A stretch of DNA of 64,000 nucleotides, from assembly GCA_016869675.1 (NCBI GenBank), contig VGDP01000016.1:1-64000 (forward strand). Reading direction: 5' to 3'. A program made the translations under genes and the position numbers. The notes under the pieces were generated by a model, which worked only from the letters and a program-made list of their open reading frames with translations, was not told the origin of the DNA and made no database searches. Below, in pieces: positions 31,967 to 41,506 of the stretch. This DNA is from Alphaproteobacteria bacterium (lineage in GTDB: Bacteria; Pseudomonadota; Alphaproteobacteria; SP197). The stretch's first letter is position 1. Each line of letters opens with the position of its first letter.

Positions 31967-34912
31967 CTATTCGGCGGCGGCCGTCTTCAGGCTGTCCCAG
32001 TTGCGCCGCAGGATGCGCGCGGTGCGCTCGTACGTGGCTGGCAGATCGACACCCAGAGGGGCAAGCGACGACACGTCACCCGCCCGCGCGGCCTCCTCGA
32101 TCGCGGCCACGGTCCGCGTCAGGCCAAACAGGCCGAGCGACGCGGACGAGGAGCGCAAGTGGTGCGCCAGGGCCGCCGCACCCGCCAAGTCACCCGCCGC
32201 GATCGCCTCGCCTAATCGACGCACCTGGGACGGCGCGGTGTGGAAGAACAGGACGACGATCTCCGCCGTGCGTTCGTGTCCCAGGGCGGTGTAATCGTCG
32301 CGCAGGACAGCAGCCTCGACGGTCGCCTCGTCGTCCCCGACTCCTTCGTCGTTCTTGATGAACACCCGGTTGGTACCGCCCATGAGCGCGGCGTCGATCG
32401 CGGCACCGAGCGTCTCAGGGAACACCGGCTTGCCGACGAACGCGTTCATGCCCGCCGCCAGGTGCTGGTTGATCTCGTCGGCGAACACATGGGCCGACAT
32501 GGCCAGGATGGGCACGTCCTTGCGTGTCGGATCTGCGAGAGCCCGAATGGCGCGGGTCGCCGCCATGCCATCCATCCCCGGCATCGAGATATCCATGACC
32601 ACCAGGTCGTAGCGCCCGTCCGTGACGGCCTGGACCGCGGCGGCACCGTCGACCGCCAGGTCGACGCGGTGACCCATGCGCTCGAGGAACGTGCGGACGA
32701 CGATCTGGTTGACCTCGTTGTCCTCGGCCAGAAGCACGGCGAGCGCTGGTCGCAAGCGCGGCGGGTCTACGACGCTCGGGCTCGACACAGTGTCCGACGT
32801 CGCCCAAACAAACGGCAACACGACCGTGAACGCGCTGCCGACGCCCGGCGTGCTGACCACGGACAGGGTGCCGCCCATGGCATCGACCAGGCGGCGACAG
32901 ATGGCGAGACCGAGCCCGGCGCCGCCGCGTCGGCGCGCGATTGAAGGATCGAGCTGGGTGAACGGCTCGAAAATGCGCTCCAGCCCGGCCGCGTCGATAC
33001 CAATGCCGCTGTCGGTAACGACGAAGCGCAGCGCCGGACGTTCGGGGTCGGGGTCGGCGGCCACGGCGACGTCAAGGGTCACGGTTCCGCGCTCGGTGAA
33101 CTTGACCGCGTTGCCGACCAGATTGAGCAGGATTTGGCGCAGTTTGCCCTGGTCGCCAAGCAGCCGCGCCGGCACGATGTCGGCCACGTGCAGCGTCAGG
33201 GCTAGCCCCTTCTCGATCGCCACGGGGCGCATCAGGCCGACGATCACTTCGGCCGTGGCACGCGGATCGAAGTCGACCGCCTGGACGTCGATGCGCCCGG
33301 CCTCGATCTTCGAGTAGTCGAGGATGTCGTTGAGGATCGCGAGCAGCGTTTCGCCCGACGTCGCGGCGTACGCGAGATGCTTCCGCTGCGCATCGTCCAG
33401 GTCCGTGTCGTGCAGCAAGCGCAGCATGCCAAGCAAGCCATGCATGGGCGTGCGGATTTCGTGGCTCATGGTCGAGAGGAAGTCGGACTTGGCCCGGCTC
33501 GACGCCTCGGCCCGCTCGCGCGCGACGGCGTGGTCCGAGACTTCGTGCCGCAGCTGGATGTTGGCCTCGGTCAATTGCGCGGTCCGTTCCTTGACAAGGC
33601 GTTGCAGCTCCTCGCGGTGGGCGCGCAGCTCGGCGTTGACACGTTCGCGCTCGGCCTCCAGCTCGCGCTTGCGGTGCGCCTCGTCCTTGAAGAACTGCAC
33701 GGCACGCGACATCTCGGCCAACTCGTCGGACCCGTCGGTGTTGACCGTCACGTCCAGGTGTCCGCGGGCTAGATCGCGCGTCGTCGCCGCTAGCACCGCA
33801 AGGCGACGCGACACGCGCCGCTCCACATAGAACCAGAGGATCGCGCCGGACAGCGCCACGGCAGCGATGGACGCGGCGACGAGGCTGAGGAGGCCCACGT
33901 CCACCGCGCGTTTGGCCGAGGCGCCGGCGGCTGCACTGAAGGCCCCGGTCTCGGCCACCGCGCGGTCGACCAGATCGTTGAGGTTCGCCGCCATGCTAAC
34001 GCTTTCCGCTTCGAGCGCGCCGAGCTGAGCCCGGATCGCGGCCAGGTCGCGGCGCACATCGAACACGGCCGCCGGTTCGCCGGTACCGTAGGCGCGCAGG
34101 ACCGCCAACTGAGCCTCGGCCTGCGTGCGGCGCACCGGATCGGCAATGCTGCCGACACGCCGGATCAGCACCCGGAGGTGGCCGCTGAAGTCGGCTTCAA
34201 GCACATCGATCCAGGCCGTGTCGTCGGTCTTGCTGAGCTGATTCAACAGCAGGCCCACCTGAGACGCACGCAGGCGCAACTCGAACATGCGCTCCATCAG
34301 GTAGATGTCTTCCTCGATCAGTCGGTCGAGGGCGTCGTATGCCGGCTCGCGGTCGCCCGGCGCCTCGACTAGCGCGTAGAGGTTCGAGACCACGGCGCTG
34401 GCGCCCGACGAGGCGTTCGAGACCAGTGTCTCGGATAGGGCGGTCAGGCCGACCGCCGCGTCCAGCGCCCGCTGGGCCTCGGCATCGAACCGAGCGGCCG
34501 TCGCGATGCGCTTGGAGACCAAGGAATCGAGCCGACCGATGTTGGCACTCAGGCTGGCCACCAGGCGGTCGATAGCCGCCAGCGTCGCCACGTCCAGTGC
34601 GGAATCATCAAGTTGGCTGACGCGCGTCCGCAGCCTCGTAGCGTGCACCTCCAGCCACCCCATTCTCACCTGGCGCGTATGGTCGTCCTCGGCCGCGATC
34701 AGGTCCGACATCGCCGTCGCCAGTTTGATGCTGGACACGGCGACGCCATGGGCCGCCGCCACGCCGGGGATCGCGCGCTCGATCAGCGCCGACTGGGTCG
34801 AGGCAACATCGCGCAACCCGAACCAGCCGATCAGCCCGGAGATCGACGACAGGGCCGCGATGGCGAGAAACGCCAGGAACAGACGACCGCCGATGCCTAA
34901 CTTGCCGACCAT
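31967..34912 (-). CDS. torS: TorS-like hybrid sensor histidine kinase with receiver and HPt domains
   Basis: The 981-residue inner-membrane phosphorelay kinase has these parts in order: TM1 ~10-33; a long periplasmic helical sensor ~34-335; TM2 ~340-362; HAMP ~363-415; a coiled coil to ~470; HisKA with His484 (SHEIRTP); an ATPase domain ([33 protein letters not shown]); a receiver with Asp774 (VVMDISMPG) and Lys828; and an HPt domain with His917 ([12 protein letters not shown]). This is the full TorS layout. In E. coli TorS binds TorT and signals TMAO. The gene is convergent with torR and divergent from torT, unlike the enteric order. Confidence 0.9.
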   Translation of the reverse strand: MVGKLGIGGRLFLAFLAIAALSSISGLIGWFGLRDVASTQSALIERAIPGVAAAHGVAVSSIKLATAMSDLIAAEDDHTRQVRMGWLEVHATRLRTRVSQLDDSALDVATLAAIDRLVASLSANIGRLDSLVSKRIATAARFDAEAQRALDAAVGLTALSETLVSNASSGASAVVSNLYALVEAPGDREPAYDALDRLIEEDIYLMERMFELRLRASQVGLLLNQLSKTDDTAWIDVLEADFSGHLRVLIRRVGSIADPVRRTQAEAQLAVLRAYGTGEPAAVFDVRRDLAAIRAQLGALEAESVSMAANLNDLVDRAVAETGAFSAAAGASAKRAVDVGLLSLVAASIAAVALSGAILWFYVERRVSRRLAVLAATTRDLARGHLDVTVNTDGSDELAEMSRAVQFFKDEAHRKRELEAERERVNAELRAHREELQRLVKERTAQLTEANIQLRHEVSDHAVARERAEASSRAKSDFLSTMSHEIRTPMHGLLGMLRLLHDTDLDDAQRKHLAYAATSGETLLAILNDILDYSKIEAGRIDVQAVDFDPRATAEVIVGLMRPVAIEKGLALTLHVADIVPARLLGDQGKLRQILLNLVGNAVKFTERGTVTLDVAVAADPDPERPALRFVVTDSGIGIDAAGLERIFEPFTQLDPSIARRRGGAGLGLAICRRLVDAMGGTLSVVSTPGVGSAFTVVLPFVWATSDTVSSPSVVDPPRLRPALAVLLAEDNEVNQIVVRTFLERMGHRVDLAVDGAAAVQAVTDGRYDLVVMDISMPGMDGMAATRAIRALADPTRKDVPILAMSAHVFADEINQHLAAGMNAFVGKPVFPETLGAAIDAALMGGTNRVFIKNDEGVGDDEATVEAAVLRDDYTALGHERTAEIVVLFFHTAPSQVRRLGEAIAAGDLAGAAALAHHLRSSSASLGLFGLTRTVAAIEEAARAGDVSSLAPLGVDLPATYERTARILRRNWDSLKTAAAE

Positions 34913-34972
34913 GGTTTGATTACAGCGCGTTCCTGCGCTCCTGAGAAGCGGCTAAACTGGCGCGTGTCACAC

Positions 34973-36046
34973 ATGATGAGTTGCCGGGACTTCGCGCGCG
35001 CCGCAACGCTGGTGCTGGGCCTGTTCGGCGCGGCCGACGGCGCCCTTGCCTGGACGTTGGATTCGTGGAACCCGCCGTTCAGCTACGACAGCCCCAAGGC
35101 GGTGCTGGAGTATGCGCCGGTCGATCGTGCCGTCCGGCCATGGCGCCTGTGTGCTTCTTACCCGCACCTCAAGGATTCGTACTGGCTGAGCGTCAACTAC
35201 GGGATGGTCGAGGAGGCCAAACGGCTCGGGGTCGCGTTGCGTGTGGTCGAAGCCGGCGGGTACCCCAACTTGGAACGCCAGCGGGGTCAGATCGAAGCGT
35301 GTGTCAACGAAGGCGCCGACGCCCTGATCGTGGGGACCGTGTCCTACGACGGCCTGACCGACTTGGTCGAACGCCTGGCCACTCATCTACCGGTCGTCGC
35401 GGCGGTCAATGATATCGACAACCGGGGCATTGCCGCGAAGTCCGGCGTCTCGTGGGTCGACATGGGCCACGCCATCGGCGCGTACTTCGCCGCCATGCAC
35501 CCCAAGGGCAGCACTCCGGTGCGTGTCGCGTGGTTCCCCGGCCCGCGCGGCGCCGGATGGGTCGGCTTCGTCGAGCGCGGGTTCCAGGCGGCCATGGCCG
35601 AGAGCTCCGCCGAGATCGTCGTCACCAAGTGGGGCGACACCGGAACGGAGATCCAGCTCCTGCTGATCGAGGAGGCGTTGGAGGAACACCCGGATATCGA
35701 CTTCATCATCGGCAGCGCCGTGACCGCCGAGGCGGCGGTCGGCGTGCTACAGGCGCGTGGCCTGACGGGGCGGATCGGCGTGCTGGCCGACTACTTCACC
35801 CACGCGGTCTACCGGGGCATCAAGCGCGGCAAGATCATCGCGGCGCCGACCGATTCGGCCGTCATCCAAGGCCGGCTGGCGGTCGATCAGGCGGTTCGCC
35901 TACTCCAGGGCGACCTGACGGTGCCTCATGCCGGCCCACGCATCACCATCATGGATGCCGCGACGATCGACGGGTTCGATCCGGGATCGTCCCTGGCTCC
36001 CGCCTGGTTCTCCCCGACCTTCGTGGTCGAGCCGCCGCCGGACTGA
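34973..36046 (+). CDS. torT: TorT-like periplasmic TMAO-sensor binding protein
   Basis: The 357-residue periplasmic binding protein of the sugar-binding type I fold has a short signal peptide (TLVLGLFGAADGALA). Core segments closely match what I recall of E. coli TorT: RPWRLCASYPHLKDSYWLSV, NYGMVEEAKRLGV, VVEAGGYPNLERQ, and later THAVYRGIKRGKII. TorT binds TMAO and contacts the TorS sensor domain. No clear Shine-Dalgarno precedes the paired ATGs at 34973 and 34976; the first is given. It is divergent from torS with about 60 bases between. Confidence 0.88.
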   Translation: MMSCRDFARAATLVLGLFGAADGALAWTLDSWNPPFSYDSPKAVLEYAPVDRAVRPWRLCASYPHLKDSYWLSVNYGMVEEAKRLGVALRVVEAGGYPNLERQRGQIEACVNEGADALIVGTVSYDGLTDLVERLATHLPVVAAVNDIDNRGIAAKSGVSWVDMGHAIGAYFAAMHPKGSTPVRVAWFPGPRGAGWVGFVERGFQAAMAESSAEIVVTKWGDTGTEIQLLLIEEALEEHPDIDFIIGSAVTAEAAVGVLQARGLTGRIGVLADYFTHAVYRGIKRGKIIAAPTDSAVIQGRLAVDQAVRLLQGDLTVPHAGPRITIMDAATIDGFDPGSSLAPAWFSPTFVVEPPPD

Positions 36047-36073
36047 GCGGCGGTCAACCCGCCGGCCACCGAC

Positions 36074-36694
36074 CTATCGGTCGCCCGAACCCTGGTCGGG
36101 CGTGCCGTCATCGTCGCCCGGCGCTTCAGTGCCCGGGGCGTCACCCAAACCCTGATCCGCCGTGCCGTCGTCGCCGTCACCATCGTCGCGGCTATCGTCC
36201 CTATCGTCGGCGCCGCCATCGTCATCGGCACCGGCGTCATCATCGCCGTCGTCGTCGCCGGCATCATCGCAGCCGTGGCCGCTGTTGGCGCTGCCCGGAC
36301 CCGAGTTGCCGCCATCGTCCGCGGGGTCGTCGCCCGAGCGTCCGCTGTTCCCGGACGAACCGGGGTCACTCGACGAGCCGCCCGAGTTGTCGCCGCCGGA
36401 ATCATCGCCACCCGAGTCGTCACCACCACCGGGGTCATCACCGCCGGGGTCATCGCCGCCGGAGTCGTCTCCGCCGTCGCCACCACCGCTGCCGTCGCCA
36501 CCGCCCTCGCCCGAGCCGCGATTGGCGTGCGCCGCCTTGAGCGCGATCGCGTTGTCGTAGAACTCCAACGTCACCGGCAGCGCTGCCACGATCGTAACCA
36601 CGGCCGCGCCGGCCAGCAGCCGGCCAGCCAGACGAACCAGTCGTCCCGCGCCACACACCGCGGGATCATTCTTAGTAATAAAAAGAACTTTCAA
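36074..36694 (-). CDS. Single-pass membrane protein with long Gly/Asp/Ser-rich acidic tail
   Basis: The product is up to 206 residues. A basic N terminus is followed by one hydrophobic helix (LLAGAAVVTIVAALPVTLEF). About 150 residues of low-complexity Gly-Asp-Ser sequence follow, with repeats such as GGDDSGGDDPGGDDPGG, ending in a Gly/Asp/Thr/Pro tail. The tail would be extracytoplasmic, highly negative and disordered, and may bind Ca2+. No family is recognised. Codons at the 5' end are AT-rich. The first in-frame start is TTG at 36694, almost on the predicted transcription start; a GTG near 36661 is an alternative. The nearby subtilase carries a similar acidic linker. Confidence 0.6.
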   Translation of the reverse strand: MKVLFITKNDPAVCGAGRLVRLAGRLLAGAAVVTIVAALPVTLEFYDNAIALKAAHANRGSGEGGGDGSGGGDGGDDSGGDDPGGDDPGGGDDSGGDDSGGDNSGGSSSDPGSSGNSGRSGDDPADDGGNSGPGSANSGHGCDDAGDDDGDDDAGADDDGGADDRDDSRDDGDGDDGTADQGLGDAPGTEAPGDDDGTPDQGSGDR

Positions 36695-36704
36695 TTTCGT
36701 TTTA

Positions 36705-36734
36705 CTTATAGAACCGACATTCTGTTTTTGTTAA
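36705..36734 (-). promoter_or_regulatory. Strong sigma70-like promoter for the Gly/Asp-rich gene
   Basis: On the minus strand TTAACA (36734-36729) and TATAAG (36710-36705) are separated by 18 bases within a markedly AT-rich island (~36660-36790). Transcription would start near 36698, only a few bases before the TTG at 36694, implying a leaderless message or a downstream start. Confidence 0.6.
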
Positions 36735-36869
36735 TCATCGATTAAACAAATAACGAATGGCAACAAAAAATATTACCCTTGTCGTCTATACAGATTTCAC
36801 GAGAAACGATGATGCTCTCGGACTGGAACGCGGAGGTCCCGCCTGGAGCGGCCCCACCAGAGCGAATAC

Positions 36870-38413
36870 TCAGTCGACCGCGCAGACGCCGTTCAACTTG
36901 GCTAGGCCCCAACCGTAGACATCGTCGCGGCCGGGGGCGCCAAGGTCGATCGCCTCGCGTTCGAGCCACGACACAGCTTCGTCGGGCGAAAGGTGGGCGA
37001 CGGTCGTTTCGGCCGCCAACAAGGCCGTGACGACGGGAGCCGCGAGCGAGGTGCCCGAACGGAGCATCGGCGTTGTGCCGTCGATCGTTGGAACGTCGAC
37101 GCCCGGTGCCGCCAGATCGATGTGGTCGCCGCGGTTGGCGCCGGGAAACGGATTGAACAGGCGGTCGATCGCGGTGACGGCGAGAACGCCATCATACACC
37201 GCCGGATAGGCCGGCGGCGCCTCGGGACCGCCGTGGCCCCCGCTGCAACCAGCATGGTGCCATGTTCGACGGCGCGGCGTACCGCGACGTTCATCAGCAC
37301 ATTGTCGCTGCCGGCCAGTGACAGATTGACCAAGCTGACGCCCGAGCCCACCAGCCAATCGAGCACCTCGGCGATCGAGGATGCTGTGGTGATGGTGGTG
37401 CCATCGTCGGCGAGCTGAAACACCGAGGCGACGCGCAACGACGAGCCGGGCACCAAGCCCGGGACCGCGTCGGCGCTAAGCAGCATCGCCGCCGTGCCCG
37501 TACCGTGTCCGGGATCGGCCGGGACGCCGTCGCCGATGAAGCCCTGCTGCACCACGTTCGCATCGGGCATCGCCGCGGTATCCACCGCAGTGTCCACCAA
37601 ACCGATGACACGGCCCGCGCCACAGTCGGCCACGCTGCTGTTCCACCCCACCATGCCGGCTGGATGATCCGCCGCAATGTCGGCCGACACGCTTTGGGAA
37701 CGGTAGACCGCGTTGACGTCGACCAGCAGCCCGGGAAAGGTCGCGCGCAACTGCCGGATCGCCTCGACAACGCCCATTTCCGCGGGCACGCACAGGCGGG
37801 TTATGGTGATCTTAAGGACGGAAAGCGGGCGCTGCTCGCGGACCGTCAGCCCGAGAGCGCTGGCGCCTTCGATGACATCCGGTCGGTCGTCGACCACGAC
37901 GATCTCGTGGGCCAAATGCTCGCCACCGCCGCCACCGCGGTCCGTCCCGGTCACACCTGCGCCGGCAACGCTTGCCGTGCCCGAGGCGACGCTCGCCTTG
38001 GCGCGGGCTACGCCGGCCGCTAGGGCGCCTTCGTCGTCATCCTCGGCGGGTTCGGCGATGTCCGTCTCGTTGTTGTCGTTCTCAGGGTCGTCGTCGCCGC
38101 GTTCGCCGGTCTTGCCGCTGTTGCTGCTGCCCTTGCCGGAATTGCCGCCGTCGTCGCCGCCATCATCCCCACCATCGTCGCCGCCTTCGCCCTTGCTGCC
38201 CTTGCTGCCCTTGCCGCCGCCATCGGACGAGCCCTTGCCCAGCCCGCGATCGGCCATGGCCATCGACGGGTCGAGGATGATGGCCACGGCGGCCAAACCC
38301 ACAAGCAGGGCCGCCGTAACGGCGAAAGCGGCTAGCGGCCGCGCCCACCAGTGATGGTTAGAGAATCTAGTCCCCTGGCCCGGCTTGGACCGACAAGGCC
38401 GCCCAATGGCCAT
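36870..38413 (-). pseudogene. Membrane-anchored S8 (subtilisin-like) serine peptidase, frameshifted
   Basis: One membrane helix (RPLAAFAVTAALLVGLAAVA) is followed by a Gly/Lys/Asp/Ser-rich linker (KGSKGSKGEGGDDGG) and a subtilase domain. The triad is visible: Asp in VIGLVDTAVD, His in DPGHGTGTAAML, Ser in RSGTSLAAPVV. The first two and the oxyanion region are in one frame. At ~37248, in GCGGGGGCC, the frame must shift by one base to continue GGPEAPPAYPAVYDGVLAVT through the Ser to the stop at 36870. A missing G in the run explains this. The gene follows an ECF sigma/anti-sigma pair and overlaps the anti-sigma end by 47 bases. Confidence 0.78.
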
Positions 38414-39038
38414 CCGCGCCGTGGCACGCGACGCCAACGGTGGCGATGGTCGCCGCGGCGTGCGCGACCTCGTCGCGGAACCCGCGACAGACGAGCCCTT
38501 CGGGCCCGTCGACCGCTTCCAAGGGTGTGAACCGCGCTGTGACCCCAAGATCGGACCGCTCGTAGTCCACGGCAACACCGGCCACCCCGGTCTCTAGCGC
38601 CGCGACCTGAACGGGCAGCAAACTGCCCGCCGTGGCCGGTTGCGCCGTCGGCGTCACCGACGCTGGCATGTAGACGTCCTCGACGATGGGCGCGTCGACG
38701 CGGCCAAGAGCCACGCCCATAACCAGCGTCGCGGCGCATGCCGCCGCCACCGTCAATGGCCCGAAACCGCGCTGCCCAACCGACGTCAGGGCCTGCCTCC
38801 ACCACGGTTGCGGGCGAACACGCGACGCTGTCGCCGTCTCGGTACGCGCAGCCTCGAACAGCTCGAGGAGACGTTCGGGCACCGGCCGATCGAAGACCTC
38901 ATCGTACGCGCCCTGCAAGGCACGTGCGCTCTGATGCATCAGCCGCACCTTCTCGTTCACTTCGGCGTCGGCGCGCAACCTCCGCTCCACCTCGCGGCGT
39001 CGCTGCGGGTCGAACTCTCCATCCACATAGGCAACCAA
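38367..39038 (-). CDS. Anti-sigma factor
   Basis: The ~223-residue protein has a cytosolic N-terminal sigma-binding segment (VAYVDGEFDPQRRREVERRL, the form seen in many alphaproteobacterial anti-sigma factors). A membrane helix follows (PLTVAAACAATLVMGVALG), then a periplasmic domain with two Cys (GLVCRGF, GVACHGADG). The annotated TTG at 39038 would remove the usual first helix. The frame is open upstream to ETLDDALLVAYVDG, and an AGGAG precedes an ATT near 39066, so a non-ATG start there is possible. It lies directly after the ECF sigma gene and before the subtilase. Confidence 0.82.
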   Translation of the reverse strand: MVAYVDGEFDPQRRREVERRLRADAEVNEKVRLMHQSARALQGAYDEVFDRPVPERLLELFEAARTETATASRVRPQPWWRQALTSVGQRGFGPLTVAAACAATLVMGVALGRVDAPIVEDVYMPASVTPTAQPATAGSLLPVQVAALETGVAGVAVDYERSDLGVTARFTPLEAVDGPEGLVCRGFRDEVAHAAATIATVGVACHGADGHWAALSVQAGPGD

Positions 39039-39081
39039 CAGCGCGTCGTCCAGGGTCTCGAAAATTGTTTCTCTTCAGCTC

Positions 39082-39609
39082 CTAGCCGCCCGACGCCGCC
39101 TGACCGACCGATTGCCCGAGCGCCAGACGCGCACGGGCCAGTCGGCTCATCACGGTTCCGATCGGAACCGACAGCACGTTCGCCGCCTCGCGGTAGGACA
39201 TGCCGTCAACGGTAACCAACATCAACACCGCCCGCTGTTCCTCGGGCAGCTTCGCCACGGCGCGCCGGACCTCGCCCAGGCACAGGCGCGCCTCGTCATC
39301 GCGCACGCCGTCGGCGCCGTGCAGTTCGCCGATCTCTTCGATCGGGACGCTGATCCCGCGCCGCTGACGTACGCGCCGGCGATCGATCCACACGGTCTGC
39401 ATGATGCGGAACATCCAACTGTTCAGCCGTGTCCCAGGCTCGAATTGGTTCATGCGTGAGAGCGCACGTTCGCAGGCGCTCTGCACCAAGTCGTCACCGT
39501 CGTCCACGGACCCCGTGAGGCCATAGGCGAAACGGCGCAACCTGGGAAGCAGGGCAATCAGTGCGTCGTGCGTCGTCCTGTCTATGGTCTCGGTTCGGCG
39601 TCGCGACAC
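39082..39609 (-). CDS. ECF RNA polymerase sigma factor
   Basis: The 175-residue sigma-70 ECF factor has region 2 (DGDDLVQSACERALSRMNQF; RLNSWMFRIMQTVWIDRRR). Region 4 reads LPEEQRAVLMLVTVDGMSYR, then EAANVLSVPIGTVMSRLARA, a clear helix-turn-helix. The start is GTG 39607-39609. It heads a unit with an anti-sigma factor and a membrane subtilase. It probably autoregulates the unit, though no promoter could be confirmed. Confidence 0.92.
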   Translation of the reverse strand: MSRRRTETIDRTTHDALIALLPRLRRFAYGLTGSVDDGDDLVQSACERALSRMNQFEPGTRLNSWMFRIMQTVWIDRRRVRQRRGISVPIEEIGELHGADGVRDDEARLCLGEVRRAVAKLPEEQRAVLMLVTVDGMSYREAANVLSVPIGTVMSRLARARLALGQSVGQAASGG

Positions 39610-39670
39610 CCCAACAACGCCGCGACGACCGATCTATTCCGACATTGCCGCAACAGGTGCGGCCAATCTG

Positions 39671-40147
39671 TCACGGTTTACGAGATATTGCGATGGCGCG
39701 GCCGGCGTTGGCTGGCCAAGGCAAGCCCTTGTGATCGTGTTGAATTCGCTCGATTTCGGCCACCACAGGCGTCGTGAAGGGTGCCACGCGCCGCGTCTTG
39801 AGGTTGAAGCCGAGCCCCAGGACCTCGTTGGTGGCCGCCAGGTAGCCCTCGTCGACCCGGTACATTTCGTGAAAGAGGCGAAAACGCTTCGCATCCGCGT
39901 CCAAGACCCGCGTCACGATGCGAAGCCGTTGTCCGACCGAGACTTCGCCGATGTAGTTGATGTGGGCCTCGACGACCGCGTAGGCCATCTCGTCGCGCTC
40001 GGCCTGGGGGCGGTCGCGCGTGACGTGGCTCCAGAAGCCGTAGGTGCCGTTGTCGAAGACCAGGACGTAGTAGGCCATGTTCATGTGGCCGAAGATGTCG
40101 ATCCACTCAGGTTTGACGGTCTCGAACGTCTCGAACGGCTCGGTCAT
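39671..40147 (-). CDS. Acyl-CoA thioesterase (4-hydroxybenzoyl-CoA thioesterase-like hotdog)
   Basis: The 158-residue hotdog-fold protein has the signature WIDIFGHMNMAYYVLVFDNG (catalytic Asp/His region), then VEAHINYIGEVSVGQRLRI and a C-terminal strand region. It would hydrolyse an acyl-CoA to free acid and CoA. The MaoC-like hydratase gene starts upstream in the same direction, suggesting a shared acyl-CoA pathway. ATG 40147 has GAGG five bases upstream. Confidence 0.85.
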   Translation of the reverse strand: MTEPFETFETVKPEWIDIFGHMNMAYYVLVFDNGTYGFWSHVTRDRPQAERDEMAYAVVEAHINYIGEVSVGQRLRIVTRVLDADAKRFRLFHEMYRVDEGYLAATNEVLGLGFNLKTRRVAPFTTPVVAEIERIQHDHKGLPWPANAGRAIAISRKP

Positions 40148-40169
40148 GGGGCCTCGGTCGGTTCCGTGG

Positions 40170-41015
40170 TCATGCGAATGTGACGTCGGCGGTCATGGCG
40201 ACGCGCCCCAGATCGTCCTCGGCCCAAAGCACGGCCGCCGACCCATTCCGCGGCGCGCCGCACAAGGCCATCGGGCGATCGACGTACAAGGGCCGCACGG
40301 CCCGGTAGTCCACCGTGGCGATGGCCCGCCCGCCGCCTTCGCGGCGCGCCAGGTCCAGCAGCAACGTCGCGGTCAGGGGTCCGTGGACCAGGATATCCGG
40401 GTACCCCTCGTGGTCGACCGCGTAACAGCGGTCGTAGTGGATGCGGTGGGCGTTGAAGGTCAAGGCGGAGAAGCGGAACAGCATGACCGGATCGGGCACC
40501 GCCACGCGCCGCCAGCGTGCCGTGGCCGGCGGCGCCATCCCCTGGTCCGCGCCGGCATAAGGCACGGGCCGCCGGAAAACGATCCGCAGCGCCTCGACTA
40601 GCGCCTCGCCCGCCTCGTCCGCGATGCGATGTTCGACCGTCGCGAACACCAGGGGCCCGCTGCGGCCCTCCTTGCGCTCGATGGCGGCGACGCGGCTGCG
40701 CCGAAAGGCGCGTTCGCCGACGCGCAGCGGCCGCGTTACATGGAACGCGCCACCCGCCCACATGCGCGCGAGCCCCGTGAAGGGGGGCAGCAGGTCACCC
40801 TCGGCGCCGCGGCCGTCGGGGGACAGCAACGAGGCTCGGGGGCTGGCGAGGAACAAAGTCCAATGCCAGGGCAACGGCAAGAGGTCGCCATCGCGCGGCG
40901 CGGGATCGTCGCGGTCGAGCGTGGCGGCCATGCGCGCGACCGGCCCGGCCGCCACAATGTCCTCGTCGAAGGATTCGCGCCCCACCCAGGCGCCGTAATC
41001 GTCGGGAGACGCCAT
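40170..41015 (-). CDS. MaoC/FAS1-like acyl-CoA hydratase (mesaconyl-C4-CoA hydratase-like)
   Basis: The 281-residue double-hotdog protein has an N-terminal FAS1-like dehydratase half (DGDLLPLPWHWTLFLAS, LPPFTGLARMWAGG, FHVTRPLRVGERA). The C-terminal MaoC half has FRFSALTFNAHRIHYDRCYA, with the hydratase Asn-His pair, and VHGPLTATLLLDL. The closest family I recall is mesaconyl-C4-CoA or itaconyl/3-methylfumaryl-CoA hydratase. It lies 8 bases from smpB and just before the thioesterase gene. Confidence 0.82.
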   Translation of the reverse strand: MASPDDYGAWVGRESFDEDIVAAGPVARMAATLDRDDPAPRDGDLLPLPWHWTLFLASPRASLLSPDGRGAEGDLLPPFTGLARMWAGGAFHVTRPLRVGERAFRRSRVAAIERKEGRSGPLVFATVEHRIADEAGEALVEALRIVFRRPVPYAGADQGMAPPATARWRRVAVPDPVMLFRFSALTFNAHRIHYDRCYAVDHEGYPDILVHGPLTATLLLDLARREGGGRAIATVDYRAVRPLYVDRPMALCGAPRNGSAAVLWAEDDLGRVAMTADVTFA

Positions 41016-41023
41016 GCCGCCGC

Positions 41024-41494
41024 CTACCCGCGCGCCTTCATCAAGCGCTGCCGGTCACGCTGCCACTCGCGCTCCTTGATGCTGGACCGCTTATCGTGCG
41101 CCTTCTTGCCGTGGGCCAGGGCCAGTTCGACCTTGGCCCGGCCGCGCGCGTTGAAATAGATCGACAGCGGCACCAGGGTCTTGCCCTCGCGGCGTACGGC
41201 GCCGATCAGCCGAGCGACCTGGCGCCGGTGCAGCAGCAGCTTGCGCGGCCGGCGCGATTCGTGGCCGAAGTGTCTGGCTGACGCGTACTCGGGGATGTGC
41301 GCGTTGATCAGCCAGATCTCGCCGTCCTGCTCGATGGCGTGGGAATCGGCGATGTTGGCGCGCCCGCCGCGCAGGGACTTGACCTCGCTGCCGGCCAGCA
41401 CGATGCCCGCCTCGAAGGTATCCTCGACGGCGTAGTCGTGACGTGCCTTACGGTTGCGGGCGACGACCAGCCCGGCGGATGTGACCTCGACCAC
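41024..41494 (-). CDS. smpB: SsrA-binding protein
   Basis: SmpB binds tmRNA and brings it to stalled ribosomes for trans-translation. The 156-residue protein has the typical [54 protein letters not shown] and a C-terminal basic tail ([18 protein letters not shown]). GTG 41492-41494 follows the dapA stop by about 12 bases, and dapA-smpB is a common alphaproteobacterial order. Confidence 0.97.
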   Translation of the reverse strand: MVEVTSAGLVVARNRKARHDYAVEDTFEAGIVLAGSEVKSLRGGRANIADSHAIEQDGEIWLINAHIPEYASARHFGHESRRPRKLLLHRRQVARLIGAVRREGKTLVPLSIYFNARGRAKVELALAHGKKAHDKRSSIKEREWQRDRQRLMKARG

Positions 41495-41506
41495 GACGGT
41501 CCCGCG

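Noticed and set aside
36231-36510. CRISPR-like or tandem repeat array
   Set aside because: Repeats are irregular codon repeats of Gly/Asp/Ser without spacers.
36162-36745. Ser/Pro-rich and Val/Thr-rich plus-strand frames opposite the Gly/Asp-rich gene
   Set aside because: They are antisense products of the GGC/GAC repeats; the minus strand has a membrane helix and a promoter.
37713-38354. Ser/Pro-rich plus-strand frame opposite the subtilase linker
   Set aside because: Antisense of the Gly/Asp/Ser linker; the minus-strand subtilase explains this region.
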